Shown here: positions 27,567 to 37,200 of the stretch, piece by piece | Layout: every line of letters begins with the position of its first letter | Position numbering within the stretch: the first letter of the stretch is position 1 | Assembly (NCBI GenBank): GCA_012034805.1 | Contig: JAAUOP010000009.1 | Coordinates: 1 to 61,906, forward strand | DNA length: 61,906 nt | Origin: Synechococcales cyanobacterium CRU_2_2 | Lineage (GTDB): Bacteria > Cyanobacteriota > Cyanobacteriia > PCC-9006 > JAAUQQ01 | Direction of reading: 5' to 3' | Position numbers and translations under genes: made by a program | The notes under the pieces: model-generated | The model's input: the letters and a program-made list of their open reading frames with translations, nothing else | What the model was told of the DNA's origin: nothing | The model's database searches: none

Positions 27567-28936
27567 TAGATTTCCTGGTTTATGATTTTCGGGTTTATGA
27601 TTTTCGAGCTTGGGATTTTCGGGCTTGGGCTTTTCGGGTTTATGATTTTCGGGTTTGGTTTTTTTGGGTGGCGAATCCTTGGGGCGCGTTGACGCATATT
27701 CTGGGATGAAACGATCGTCAGCAGCGTCGTCAAGGCTTGGGTTAAATGCATCAGCGGTAGGATCAAGATGAGGGGTAAATCATGCCCCAGGGCTCGACGA
27801 ACAGACCGCTGGTTCAAATTCCGAGTCGTCTGCTCAGTCGGTTCAGTAGCAATCACAAACCGCTCGGTTGTTTCGATCAAAAGCACCAACGCCAATAAAT
27901 AGAAACAAAACCCAGCGGTAATCCAGCCCATCGTCCGGAAGTCTCCCCCTAGGACGCTCCAGAACATTTTTGCGAGAAATCGCAAATTGGTCAGGGAGAC
28001 AAACAGGCCTTGGGCCGCTAAGAGTAACCAAAGGCGATGGTGAAGCCGTAGGGCTGCCAGGCGTTGACGAATTTCTTGGCCAAACTGGGCGGGGGGGGAG
28101 GGCGATCGCCGCACACTCATCAAGGCTCCCACAAATCGAATGTGATGTCCTTCTTGATAGAGCAATTGCCCTAGGGCGACATCAGTTTGGCCCATCCTTT
28201 TCCAGCGTTCCAAAACATAAGGCTGGAGTAAATAACAAGTTTTAATCGCCATGGAACCCTGCCACAGAAGGCCACCCACCGCAATCATTTGAATCGCCGC
28301 GAGGGCATTCCAGGCATATTGAAATTGCGATCGCAGCCAAAGTTGCGGCTGGCGCGATCGTGGCACCCGATCCTGCCAAGGGCAAGATGTGGTCGCCGTT
28401 ATCCCCTGCAAGGAGAGCGGAGCGGTGAGCTCCCGCAGCCAGGTGGTGCGCGGCGTCAGCTGGGGGCTGACTAGGGCCAACACGGTGGGTGGGCTCTTGC
28501 TCCGCTGGCAAGCTTGAATGGCTTGGTAAAACGCCTGACTGCTACCCGAGGCATCGAGGTTCGGAGTAAAGGCGCAGGGTAAGAAGTCCACGGCGATCGC
28601 CGGATATTCCCCCAGTACCGCCTCTAGCTGCGCCAGATCCAGCTCCCCCCTGGGTGCAGATGCATCCAGCGCAATCCGCAACCGATAGTTGGGGTGATCC
28701 TGGCTGAGCAATGCTCGCACACAGGCGAGGTCTTGATAGCCCAAACGCAGCAGCGGCAGCACGACCGTGATGCTGGGCAACTCAAAGCCAATTTCGGAGA
28801 GCACTAGGCCTTGAGAACGGGTTCTTTTGAGCCTAAAATACAGAAAAATTAGCAGCCCAAAGTGAAAGTCACCCAACCAAAGAAGGTTCCAAAACAAGAA
28901 TGGAACACTGAAGAAAATATCAATTAAATAATCCAT
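27566..28936 (-). CDS. GT2-like membrane protein, DxD motif lost
   Basis: The 456 residues align by eye with the GT2 at 9854-11146: an N-terminal membrane segment, the same ..TTWLREL helix, IRFVGAL opposite VRFVQSL, and C-terminal hydrophobic segments. Where the paralogue has FVDSDV this one has LVSPQL, so the metal-binding DxD is absent. The catalytic ED region reads QTD, and the (Q/R)xxRW motif is not clear. It may be a pseudo-glycosyltransferase acting as a partner or scaffold, or it may have a different chemistry. The last 30 residues are a repeated Asn-Pro-Lys-Ile-type tail encoded by tandem DNA repeats. It is coupled to the sulfotransferase. Confidence 0.82.
   Translation of the reverse strand: MDYLIDIFFSVPFLFWNLLWLGDFHFGLLIFLYFRLKRTRSQGLVLSEIGFELPSITVVLPLLRLGYQDLACVRALLSQDHPNYRLRIALDASAPRGELDLAQLEAVLGEYPAIAVDFLPCAFTPNLDASGSSQAFYQAIQACQRSKSPPTVLALVSPQLTPRTTWLRELTAPLSLQGITATTSCPWQDRVPRSRQPQLWLRSQFQYAWNALAAIQMIAVGGLLWQGSMAIKTCYLLQPYVLERWKRMGQTDVALGQLLYQEGHHIRFVGALMSVRRSPSPPAQFGQEIRQRLAALRLHHRLWLLLAAQGLFVSLTNLRFLAKMFWSVLGGDFRTMGWITAGFCFYLLALVLLIETTERFVIATEPTEQTTRNLNQRSVRRALGHDLPLILILPLMHLTQALTTLLTIVSSQNMRQRAPRIRHPKKPNPKIINPKSPSPKIPSSKIINPKIINQEI
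27573..27662. repeat. Tandem repeats in the 3' end of the GT2-like gene
   Basis: The unit TTTATGATTTTCGGG (15 bp, with variants such as CTTGGGATTTTCGGG) occurs about six times and encodes the Lys-Ile-Ile-Asn-Pro-like C-terminal tail. The tail is not part of the glycosyltransferase fold. Confidence 0.85.
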
Positions 28937-29040
28937 CTTGCCCTAATAATTAGGCGCTTAACCCATATGTTCCAATACAGAATGTAGTGGCGTCCTGATG
29001 TGGTGGTGTACCGACGTTCATCCCTAGGCCGGTGAGCACC

Positions 29041-29898
29041 CTAGGGAAGACCCGAGAGAGTGGCAGATTTTTGCTTGCGGGCGATCGCCCGCTGGCGATT
29101 CAGCTCGGGCACCCCCAGAGCATGGGAGACCCAGTCACCAAAGCCCGGAATCAGCTGACTGATCGCAAGCGTCACCTTGGCAGAGGTCTCACCGACCAGG
29201 TTTTGGTTGACAATCAACTGGGCTCGGTTTTGGCGAATGGCGGCGAGCACACCACTCGCCACCAGGGACGGGTGAGAAATGCCGGAGAGTTTAGGGGCTG
29301 GCAACTCGGTTTTGGCAAACATACCGGACTCAGCAATATAGCCCGGACAGACGACGGAGATCTGAATCGGGGAGTCTATGAGTTCCTGACGCAGCGAGTC
29401 GCTCCAGAGCAGCAGACCGGCTTTGCTGGCCGCATACACGCTGTCGTAGGGGTGGGCCATCTTGGCGGCGAGGGATGCAACATTGACGATGTGGCCCTGG
29501 TGCCGTGCCCGAAACCCCGGCAGTAGCAGACGCGTTAGTTCCATGGCCGCCATCAGATTCACTGCAATCAATGCTTGCATATGTGCCAGGGTGCAGTCTT
29601 CAAAGGCGCGATAGCTGGCGAGGCCCGCGTTGTTGATCAGCACATCAATGGGGCCGCAATCGCGCTCAATCGTCTCAACCAAGCGTGCCAAGGTCTCAAG
29701 CTTCGACAAATCCCAGTCGTAGCCAACGGCTTGGCCGCCACTCGCCAAGATTTTTTCGCACCAGGCATCAAGGGGCGATCGCGCAATGTCCACACCCACC
29801 ACCTTAGCCCCAGCCTGAACAAGCTGCTGGCTAATGTAGCCGCCAAGGCCACCCGCAGCGCCCGTTAAAACCACGGTTTTTCCGGTTAAATCCGTCAT
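29041..29898 (-). CDS. SDR oxidoreductase (HetN/FabG-like)
   Basis: Classical SDR of 285 residues. The motif TGAAGGLGGYI sits near the N-terminus, with NNAG, the catalytic Ser in NVASLAA and YAASK. The C-terminal 30 residues are an extension beyond the catalytic fold. ATG 29898 (MTDLTGK) is chosen; the frame is open further upstream but that part overlaps the thioester reductase gene. In heterocyst glycolipid loci an SDR (HetN) also follows the thioester reductase (HetM/HglB), so the order is conserved. Here it may reduce the released aldehyde or a keto group. Confidence 0.87.
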   Translation of the reverse strand: MTDLTGKTVVLTGAAGGLGGYISQQLVQAGAKVVGVDIARSPLDAWCEKILASGGQAVGYDWDLSKLETLARLVETIERDCGPIDVLINNAGLASYRAFEDCTLAHMQALIAVNLMAAMELTRLLLPGFRARHQGHIVNVASLAAKMAHPYDSVYAASKAGLLLWSDSLRQELIDSPIQISVVCPGYIAESGMFAKTELPAPKLSGISHPSLVASGVLAAIRQNRAQLIVNQNLVGETSAKVTLAISQLIPGFGDWVSHALGVPELNRQRAIARKQKSATLSGLP

Positions 29899-29923
29899 GG
29901 TGCTATCCCAAAAACGAGTGGAG

Positions 29924-31399
29924 CTAAAGACCAGAGCTAAGCAGTGGCTGCCATCTCGGCAACGAGAGCCCCAAGCCAACAAGGGACAGGAAAACGGCAA
30001 GGGCGATCGCCTTTTGCCCCGGCGTCGCAATCACGTACAGCAGAATCGGGTTTAAGCGGCTGAGCAGCGGCAGTTCCAAAAAGCCACTCTGGATGAAGTA
30101 AGACAAAAACCGCCCCAACATCCGTGCATCCGGTGGCGGACAGACAATGCCAGAGCCCTCTAAGGCGTTCAGCGTCGCCTCGCAACTAATCGTCGGTCGT
30201 CGCTCCGCCGCGTTCAATTCGGGCAAGGTGAGGCCTTCCTCATACTCCTGGGTGAAAAAGGGCAGCAGGCGATTGAAAGGATTTTCGGCATCCTGAGCCG
30301 CGTCTGCTTTAAGGGCTGCGACCCACTCTCGATAGGGAATCTGGCGCAGGTCAAGCCCCAGCAGCCGGTAGGCACTGCCCAAGGTCTTCAGGGTAATCGC
30401 TTGGGGATGTTGCAGGTGAAACACATGGCCGATGGACTGGGGCTGCATCGACAAATACACGATCGAGCGGCTGACATAGTCTACGGGGGAAGCGTCTAGC
30501 ATAAAGGTCAGATCGGGCATGACCCCCATGCGGAAGCACTGCTTCAGCATCATGCAGACAAAATCATTGGTGTTGGTAATGCCGGTGTTGCTGTCGCCGG
30601 AGATAAACGAGGCGCGGTGGATGGTGATCGGAATGCCGCGATCGCGCCCCAACAGCATGACTTGCTCGGCCACCCACTTGCTGTGGGAATAACCAATGAA
30701 CATCCCTTCGGTGGAATCCAGGGGATCAGCCTCGGTGAGCACCCGGCCTGCATAGGCAGATGATTCAAACACTGCCACGCTCGAAACATAGTGAACTGGC
30801 TTGGTTTTGTTTTGGCAGGCCAAGCGCAAAATTTCTTGGGTGCCCTGAACGTTGGGCTTTTTGAGCGCCGAGTAGGGCAGGATGTAATTGAGCATGGCGG
30901 CGCTGTGATAGATCGCGTCCAGCTTCTGGGACAACGCACCGAAGGCCGCTTCGGTCAGCCCCAGCAGTGGCTGCGTGATGTCCCCCAACACTGGAACGAT
31001 GCGGCTCGCCCAGGCGGGCTGCCAAATCTCGTAGCGGGATAGGTTTTGCTGGAGGCGGGTTTTGGCCTCGCCCACGCTGTTGGCACGGGTGAGGCAATAG
31101 ACGTCGGCGGCGGTGTGGCGCAGCAGATCTTGGATGAGGAATGCGCCCAAAAAGCCAGTTCCCCCGGTGACGAAGACCGCTGTCGGGTTTGTGACCACAT
31201 GCTCTAGCTGAGCCAGATCCACGGGGGCCTGGGGCCGAATTTCGTCAGCGAGGGTGACCTCTGCTTTGAGATCAAGCGATTTTGGAACGAAGGGTCTATC
31301 CTTGGTGGGCGAAACGGCGACTCCGCCTCGGAGGCGAGACAGGAGTTGCGATCGCTGCTCAGGACTTAAGTTAGCCAGCCGTTCAGATAGATTGTTCAT
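29924..31399 (-). CDS. Thioester reductase (HetM/HglB-like)
   Basis: NAD(P)H-dependent domain that releases an acyl chain from an ACP as aldehyde or alcohol. FVTGGTGFLG is at 76-85, and the catalytic Tyr/Lys are in GYSHSKWVAEQ (Y237, K241). The 491 residues include an N-terminal helix NLSERLANLSPEQRSQLLSRL that looks like a docking helix. The C-terminus is hydrophobic (YVIATPGQKAIALAVFLSL...) and may sit on the membrane. ATG 31399 is chosen at that helix. It follows the free ACP by about 100 bp. The role is termination of the PKS chain, giving a fatty alcohol if reduced twice. Confidence 0.88.
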   Translation of the reverse strand: MNNLSERLANLSPEQRSQLLSRLRGGVAVSPTKDRPFVPKSLDLKAEVTLADEIRPQAPVDLAQLEHVVTNPTAVFVTGGTGFLGAFLIQDLLRHTAADVYCLTRANSVGEAKTRLQQNLSRYEIWQPAWASRIVPVLGDITQPLLGLTEAAFGALSQKLDAIYHSAAMLNYILPYSALKKPNVQGTQEILRLACQNKTKPVHYVSSVAVFESSAYAGRVLTEADPLDSTEGMFIGYSHSKWVAEQVMLLGRDRGIPITIHRASFISGDSNTGITNTNDFVCMMLKQCFRMGVMPDLTFMLDASPVDYVSRSIVYLSMQPQSIGHVFHLQHPQAITLKTLGSAYRLLGLDLRQIPYREWVAALKADAAQDAENPFNRLLPFFTQEYEEGLTLPELNAAERRPTISCEATLNALEGSGIVCPPPDARMLGRFLSYFIQSGFLELPLLSRLNPILLYVIATPGQKAIALAVFLSLVGLGLSLPRWQPLLSSGL

Positions 31400-31466
31400 G
31401 TATAAGTTCAGTCTAGATTTTGAAGCTGGAAGGCGCTGGACGAGTTGAGGCGCTAGACGAGCTGTT

Positions 31467-31509
31467 TCCACAGTCGTTTTTACAGTCGTTTTTACAGTCG
31501 TTTCTACGG
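31467..31509. repeat. 14-bp tandem repeat in the ACP/thioester-reductase junction
   Basis: Three copies of a unit like ACAGTCGTTTTT span the stop of the ACP gene and the short spacer. Confidence 0.75.
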
Positions 31510-31848
31510 TTCGTCGCCTGCCTCAACTTCTGCCAACATCTTGGCTAGGGTTGCGTCATCAACTTGGGCCAGAAGCTGACTTTCGATATCTGCGGCTTCT
31601 TCGGCCAGGCGAGCCGAGAAGGTTTCGAGGGTGGGGTAGTGCCAAAGCAGTGTGGGTGAAACCTCAAAACCGAGAAATTTCTCAGCTTCAGCCATCAACG
31701 CCATGGCTTTAGCCGAGTCGAGGCCAAAGTTGTCGAAGGTGACGGTGGGATCGATTTCATCAGGCTCATAGTCGGTCTGAGCTGCCAGCTGGGCAACCAT
31801 CCATTCCTGGATTGCTTCTGCGGTCAGGGTTGATGTGGAAGTGATCAT
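31504..31848 (-). CDS. Stand-alone acyl carrier protein
   Basis: A 114-residue ACP. The phosphopantetheine site is FGLDSAKA with Ser45. After the ACP fold comes a short acidic helix-forming segment (LLAQVDDATLAKMLAEVE) that resembles a C-terminal docking element. ATG 31848 (MITSTST) is chosen over an upstream in-frame ATG. Because it lies between the PfaD-type gene and the thioester reductase, it is probably the carrier that hands the finished chain to the reductase. Confidence 0.9.
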   Translation of the reverse strand: MITSTSTLTAEAIQEWMVAQLAAQTDYEPDEIDPTVTFDNFGLDSAKAMALMAEAEKFLGFEVSPTLLWHYPTLETFSARLAEEAADIESQLLAQVDDATLAKMLAEVEAGDEP

Positions 31849-31959
31849 GGTCTTACCCTCAACAATATATTTAAACAACAATACGTTTAGCTCAGGCTAA
31901 ATATTTTAAGAGAGATCTCATTAGCAAGACATCTCATTTCATCAGCAAGACATCTCATT

Positions 31960-32107
31960 AGACCTCTTGCACAAACCCAAACCCTCACCTAAAGTCCCTC
32001 TCCCCCCCCCCGATGGGAGAGGGACTTTGAAGTTGCTCCCCTTCTGCCCTTTTGGGAATAAGGGGCTGGGGGTGAGGGGGGTGTTTGTTTTCATGCGAAG
32101 GGCCTAT
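31960..32107. repeat. Dispersed repeat related to the 21.2-kb element
   Basis: The core ACCCTCACCTAAAGTCC... and GAGGGACTTTGAAG matches the interior of the MITE-like element at 21203-21337. The ends differ: CCTCTTGCACAAAC on the left and an imperfect complement GTTTGTTTTCATGCGAAGG on the right. It is non-coding and forms a long imperfect hairpin. Confidence 0.6.
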
Positions 32108-32170
32108 TGAGAGATATCTAGCGAGAGGGTCGCGATCGCCAAACAAAGGATTCGCGCCAACGAGCCTAGT

Positions 32171-32240
32171 TTGTGCCCATTTTTGCGCCCATTAACTTTG
32201 CGCCCATTAACTTTGCGCCCATTAACTTTGCGCCCATTAA
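32171..32240. repeat. 16-bp tandem repeat, four copies
   Basis: The unit GCGCCCATTAACTTT is repeated with a 16-bp period between the PfaD-type gene and the ACP gene. A spurious minus-strand frame reads it as Lys-Leu-Met-Gly-Ala repeats. Confidence 0.88.
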
Positions 32241-32428
32241 CAATGTCATCCTGAAGTCGCAGACTCGAGCGTGTAACTGCAAACCCAAGCTAAAAGACCA
32301 AGAGCGAGAGAATACAGTTCTATCTTGTGCCATTTGATCACATTCAACCAGAATTGACTCCGGCGAATCAACTAGCTTTATCGAACTTTCAAGTGATCCT
32401 GACATAACGGATACATTTTGCGACACAT

Positions 32429-32488
32429 CCGTTGAGACTATATCCGTTGAGACTGCATCCGTTGAGACTGCATCCGTTGAGATTGCGC
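32429..32488. repeat. 15-bp tandem repeat, four copies
   Basis: ATCCGTTGAGACTGC-type units are repeated four times, immediately downstream of the PfaD-type stop. Its unit is unrelated to that of the neighbouring 32.2-kb repeat. Confidence 0.88.
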
Positions 32489-32514
32489 CTCATTCCCTTC
32501 AGCCTGCGCCCTGT

Positions 32515-34178
32515 TCATGAGCCTTGGGGGCGATAGAAACAGATCGACCCCGGCAAGCGCACGCCCTGGAGGTTGAGCGACTGAACCCGGTAATTGTAGG
32601 CTGCACCGAGCAAAAGCTGATGGGCGATGTCTACCACGCGGCGGTTGGTGGCGGGCTCTAGGGCAGAACCTTTGACCCACTCGTTAAATGCACCCATGGC
32701 GGGGCCACACCAGATTTGGTAGTCGAGTTTGCGATCGACGGTACCGGGCTCCGCAGGGGCGATCGCGGCATCTCCGCCTCGAGCCCAGCGGGAGGACAGC
32801 CCCAAATAGCGCCGGAAGACCATCGCCATCTGCATTTTGGGATCCTTGAGGGCACGCTCTAGCTTGGCGGGGTTACGCTGGCGCTGGTAGTCCACGACTT
32901 CTTGCCAAGCGGCGGTCACGGACTGCTGCAGGATTTGCTTCTCGAGCTTGGTGCGCTCGGCAGCGGGGATATCGTCAAAGGAGGCGTAGGCGGAATACAG
33001 CTCGTACAGTTTCTTGGCCCGCATCGGGAACAGGGTTTTCTTTTTGAGCACCTGAACTTTTACCCCTGCCTCAAACATGTCGGCGGCGGGGGCCATGGCA
33101 ACATCGGCCATTTCGGCTTCGGCTAAAAGCGCTTTGGTGTGCGCTGAGGTGCCCGCTTCGAGGCAGGCTTGGTTAATCGAGCCGGTGACGACGTAGGCAG
33201 CACCCATCATGAAGGCAGACAGTACCGACTGAGGTGTAGCAATGCCACCAGCTGCGCCGATGCGCACGGGTTGAGCGTAGTTTTGTTCGGCTTGGAGGCG
33301 ATCGCGAATCGCAATCATCGCAGGCAAAACACACACCAGCGGACGATTATCGGTATGCCCCCCCGAATCCGCCTCGACGGTAATGTCATCGGCCATGGGC
33401 ACGTGGGCCGCGAGCTGAGCCTGCTGCTCGGTGATCAAGCCTTGGGCTACGAGATCCTGGAGCAGTTTGACCGGCGCGGGCCGCATAAATTTGACGGCGA
33501 CTTCCTGGCGCGAAACCTTGGCAAGGATGCGGTTATGGATCTCAATTTGGTTGGCAGCATTGAGGCGCAAACCGGCAACGCGGTAGTAGACCAGGCTGGG
33601 TGTGAGGTCTAGGAAAGCAGACGCCTCAACGGTGTGAACACCGCGATCGAGATACAGCTGAACTGTGGCCAGCTCCAGGCGTGGGTCGTGGGGATTGTGG
33701 AGCAGATTGAAACAGTAGGGGCCCTGGGGAGGGCTTGCTGGACTTGGGCGATCGCCGCTTCAACCTGTGCCAAGGACATCCCGCCTGTGCCCAGGGAGCC
33801 CAAGAGTCCAGCAAGCCCGAGGGCAATGATCATCTCCGCCGAGGCAATCCCCCCAGCCATGGCCCCAGCCATGTAGGCAGATTGGACACCGTGGTGGGCC
33901 AAAAAGCTCGGGTCACCGAGGTTTTGCAGCGGCAGGGCAGGGGCGAGGGTGAGCAGTTCTGCCTGGGGAATCAAGCCAGATTGGGCCAGATCAGGGGGGG
34001 CTTGGGTTGCACTTGCACCCTGGGCGGTCAGCCCCAGTTTGCCCTGGTAGCGAATCACATAGAGCGGCTGATGCAGCTGCATCAGCTGTGCTTGCATGGA
34101 GCTCTCGTCCCAGGCCACCTGGGTGAGGTCGCCTTGCCAGGCTTGGGTGTCGGGTGGGCTGAGGGTGACGGTGGGCAT
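32515..34178 (-). CDS. PfaD-type enoyl reductase (one frame break)
   Basis: FMN-dependent trans-acting enoyl reductase of PUFA and heterocyst-glycolipid synthases. The N-terminal part has GVQSAYMAGAMAGGIAS. The part after the break has DITVEADSGGHTDNRP and GAAGGIATPQSVLSAF, the FMN barrel signatures, then AQLLLGAAYN-like C-terminal helices. One C is missing from a run near 33726-33729; adding it joins QQALP to QGPYCFNLLHNP and gives about 555 residues, the usual PfaD length. The gene gives the synthase full reductive capacity. It follows the KS-CLF-AT subunit. Confidence 0.9.
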
Positions 34179-34233
34179 AATGGCTGTTTGCGTAAGGAGT
34201 TTTCGGGTTAGAGGGGTGGGAGTTAGGGCTGGG

Positions 34234-37200
34234 TCAGCAGGTCACGCATCTTTTCAAGGCAGCTTTGCGATTTTCCAAGAAGGCGGCGTGGGCTTGACTC
34301 AAAGCAATTTGGGAGTCCAGAAGGCGATCATCCACCGTCGTCGTGGCAGGATCCAGCCACGCCGTCGGGACGAACCGCCGTTCGTCCGGTTCGGGCTTGG
34401 ATTCGGGCTGGGGTTCAGGCTCGGATTCGGGCTCGGATTCGGGCTGGGGTTCGAGCAGAACATTCTGCTGGGGAGCGCGTTCAACCCTGACATCCTTAAA
34501 CTGGGCTCGGTTCGCCTCGCTGAGGATAGTTTTGGCGATCGCCGCCCCCCCCAAGGGCACGGTCTTCACCATCACCCGCTTGGGCTCAGGAGCATCTACA
34601 TCCCCATAGAGCGGCATCAAATCCAACGGCACCCGATGGCTGACCAACTTGGCTAGCGCCTGAACGACTGAGACTTGGTCGTCGGTACCGCGCCGGTTGA
34701 GCGAGGCCACCATGTGGGGTTTGCCAGCCAAGTTGGTGCTGATCCAGCGGCCACAGGTCGAACCCGCCCCGACCTCCACGAAAATGCGGGCCCCGTCGTT
34801 GTAGACCTGATTGACCAGGCGGGGAAGATCAATCGGGTTGCAGAGATTGGTGGCGATCGCTCCCCAATCCTCTGACTCTCCAGATCCATCGGTTCATAGG
34901 TCGCCGTCGAATACAGCTTGGCGTGGCCCGCCAGGTTCGACTTGAGGGGCATTGTATTCATTTGGGCCAGTTCAGCATGCTCAGAGGCCATGGCCTGACA
35001 ATGCATCACGTAGTTAAACGGTGCCCGGAACCCCTGACAACCCAGGGCATCAATGACCTGCTGGCAGAGCCCAGGATCTCCCGCAATCACCACCTCATTG
35101 GCGGTATTAATTTGGGTTAGATAAACGCGATCGAAGGGGACGATGGCCGCCCTGACCTTCTCAGCCGCCGCCACCACCACAAAATTGCTCCACAAATCTT
35201 GGCCGTTATCTTCGGCCACCTGGGCATGCCCCAGTAGTCGCGCACCGCATTTTTGGCACCGGCAAGCCGCTCGTGAAAGAGGGGAGATTGGAGCACTTGA
35301 GCACTGACTTGTCCCATTGACTTGTCTTCAAACACGCGCTGGGCAAGCATCATGCTGGTTTCTCCCAGGCTGTAGCCAAAGGCCATGTGGGGCTGAATCT
35401 TGAAACAGTCCTCCAAGACGGCGGTGGTGATGCCAGAGCAGCCGATCTCTGACTCGAACATCATGATTGGATCCGCCATTAGTTGCAGATCCAAGGCTTC
35501 GAGATCGCGCTTACTCAAGCCAGTGAGGCTACGGGGATAAAACATCCGATCGATACGACCGAGGGGCTCGCGCAATTGCTCCAGCAGCGGCAAGTTAAAA
35601 ATTTCGGGGAAGAGGCGGAAGCGATCGCGCACCTGCCCCATATAGCAGCCAAAGGCACCCGGATAGACAAACGCCACCTTGCCGTTGACGCCCTGGGGAT
35701 GACCTTGGGGATTCGCTGTAAAGAAGCTGCCGCTGGGAGCTTGCCAATCTTGACCGGTTTCAAAGGCTTTGGCGATGGCAGCACTCGCCTTGGAGAGGTC
35801 GCGGGTCAGCTTGTCCTTCTGTCCGCCCACCAAGCCCAGCACATAAGGCAGATGGGCCTGCTGGCGGTAGGTTTTGAAGCAGGTGCGGGCGAGCTGGGCT
35901 AGGGAATCGCTGGTGCTCAGGGCTTGCTCGAAGGCCGCCAGATTCGCTTCGAGATCGGCGCGATCGCGCCCCGCGATCGGAAACAAATGAAATGGCCTTT
36001 GCTCTAGATAGGTTCTGCTGCGCACAGGTTGCGCTAGTGCTTCTGACAGCACCAGGTGAGAGGCAATCCCTTCCAGGCTGATGTGGCTAAGGGCTGCCCG
36101 GCGCTGGGTAGAGCCTGCACCCAAGAGCCAAGCGCGAGAGTCTGAGGCGACGTAGAACGGGGTGTTGTTCCAGATGTTTGAATCGGAGCGGCCTGAATCG
36201 GAGCGGCCTGAATCGGAGCGGCCTGAATCGGCCTTGGGCTGCTGGGGAGCACTCCAGTTGGGGACGGCAGGAATATAGCGGTGGTAGAGGCAGAGGGCAG
36301 TTTTGATTAAGCTGGCGATCGCCGCCGCCACCCCCGTGTGGCCAATGTTAGCCGTAGCACTGCCGAGGGCACAGGTGAGCTGTGAAGCCAAAGGTGCAGT
36401 CGAGGCCGGAACCTCGCTGAGGCGGTAGGCCTGGGTCAGGCCGATCATTTCGGCGCTGTCGGCCCGGGGAACACCGCTGCCACAGACTTCTAGGTAACCA
36501 ATTTCAGCGGTGGAAATTCCCAGCTGGGCGTAGGCTGTTGCACAGACGTGGGCGACGCAATCCGACGCAGCCCCAACCGAGTCGGGACGAGCGGCCGTTC
36601 GTCCAGCTGTTTGCGAGGATCTCGGCAAATTCGCAAAGCTGAGGGCATCCACCACGGCATAGATGCGATCGCCCTCGACCCTCGCCGCCTCCAGACGCTT
36701 CAGCACCACAGCCCCAGCACCCTCACCCACCATCGCGCCCTGGGCCTGCTGGTCGAAACTCAACGTGGGCTTGCTCGCTTTCCCAGAAACGGTTTTCCCA
36801 GAATCAGTTTCTCCGGTATTGATCCGCGCCACCTGGTTGCGCAGCAACACCTGCTCAAACCCACCCGCCAAATCCACCGCCCCCACCAATACCGCATCTG
36901 CATGCCCATAGGCCAGCAAATTTTGAGCGACTTCGAGCGCCTTAAGGGCCGAATCTTCCCCAGCACTGAGCGTAAACGACGGAGCCTTAAAGTCCCACAA
37001 CGCCGAGATTCGGCTGGGCATGATGTTGCCGATGTAGCCCACATATTCACTAGTTTGGGCGGGCGGGTGCAGACTGTCCTTGAGAATTTGGGTCAGGGCC
37101 GCTAGCTTGTCCGCAGGCAGTTTACCGCCGGTTTCGACCAAGCCCGCTTCCACCTGCCAATCAAAGTTCCAGCGCTGCTGTAGTTGATGAATCGACAATT

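Noticed and set aside
32166..32426. A minus-strand open frame ending in a Leu-Met-Gly-Ala repeat
   Set aside because: The end is created by the 16-bp tandem repeat and the start has no family features, so I take it as spacer.
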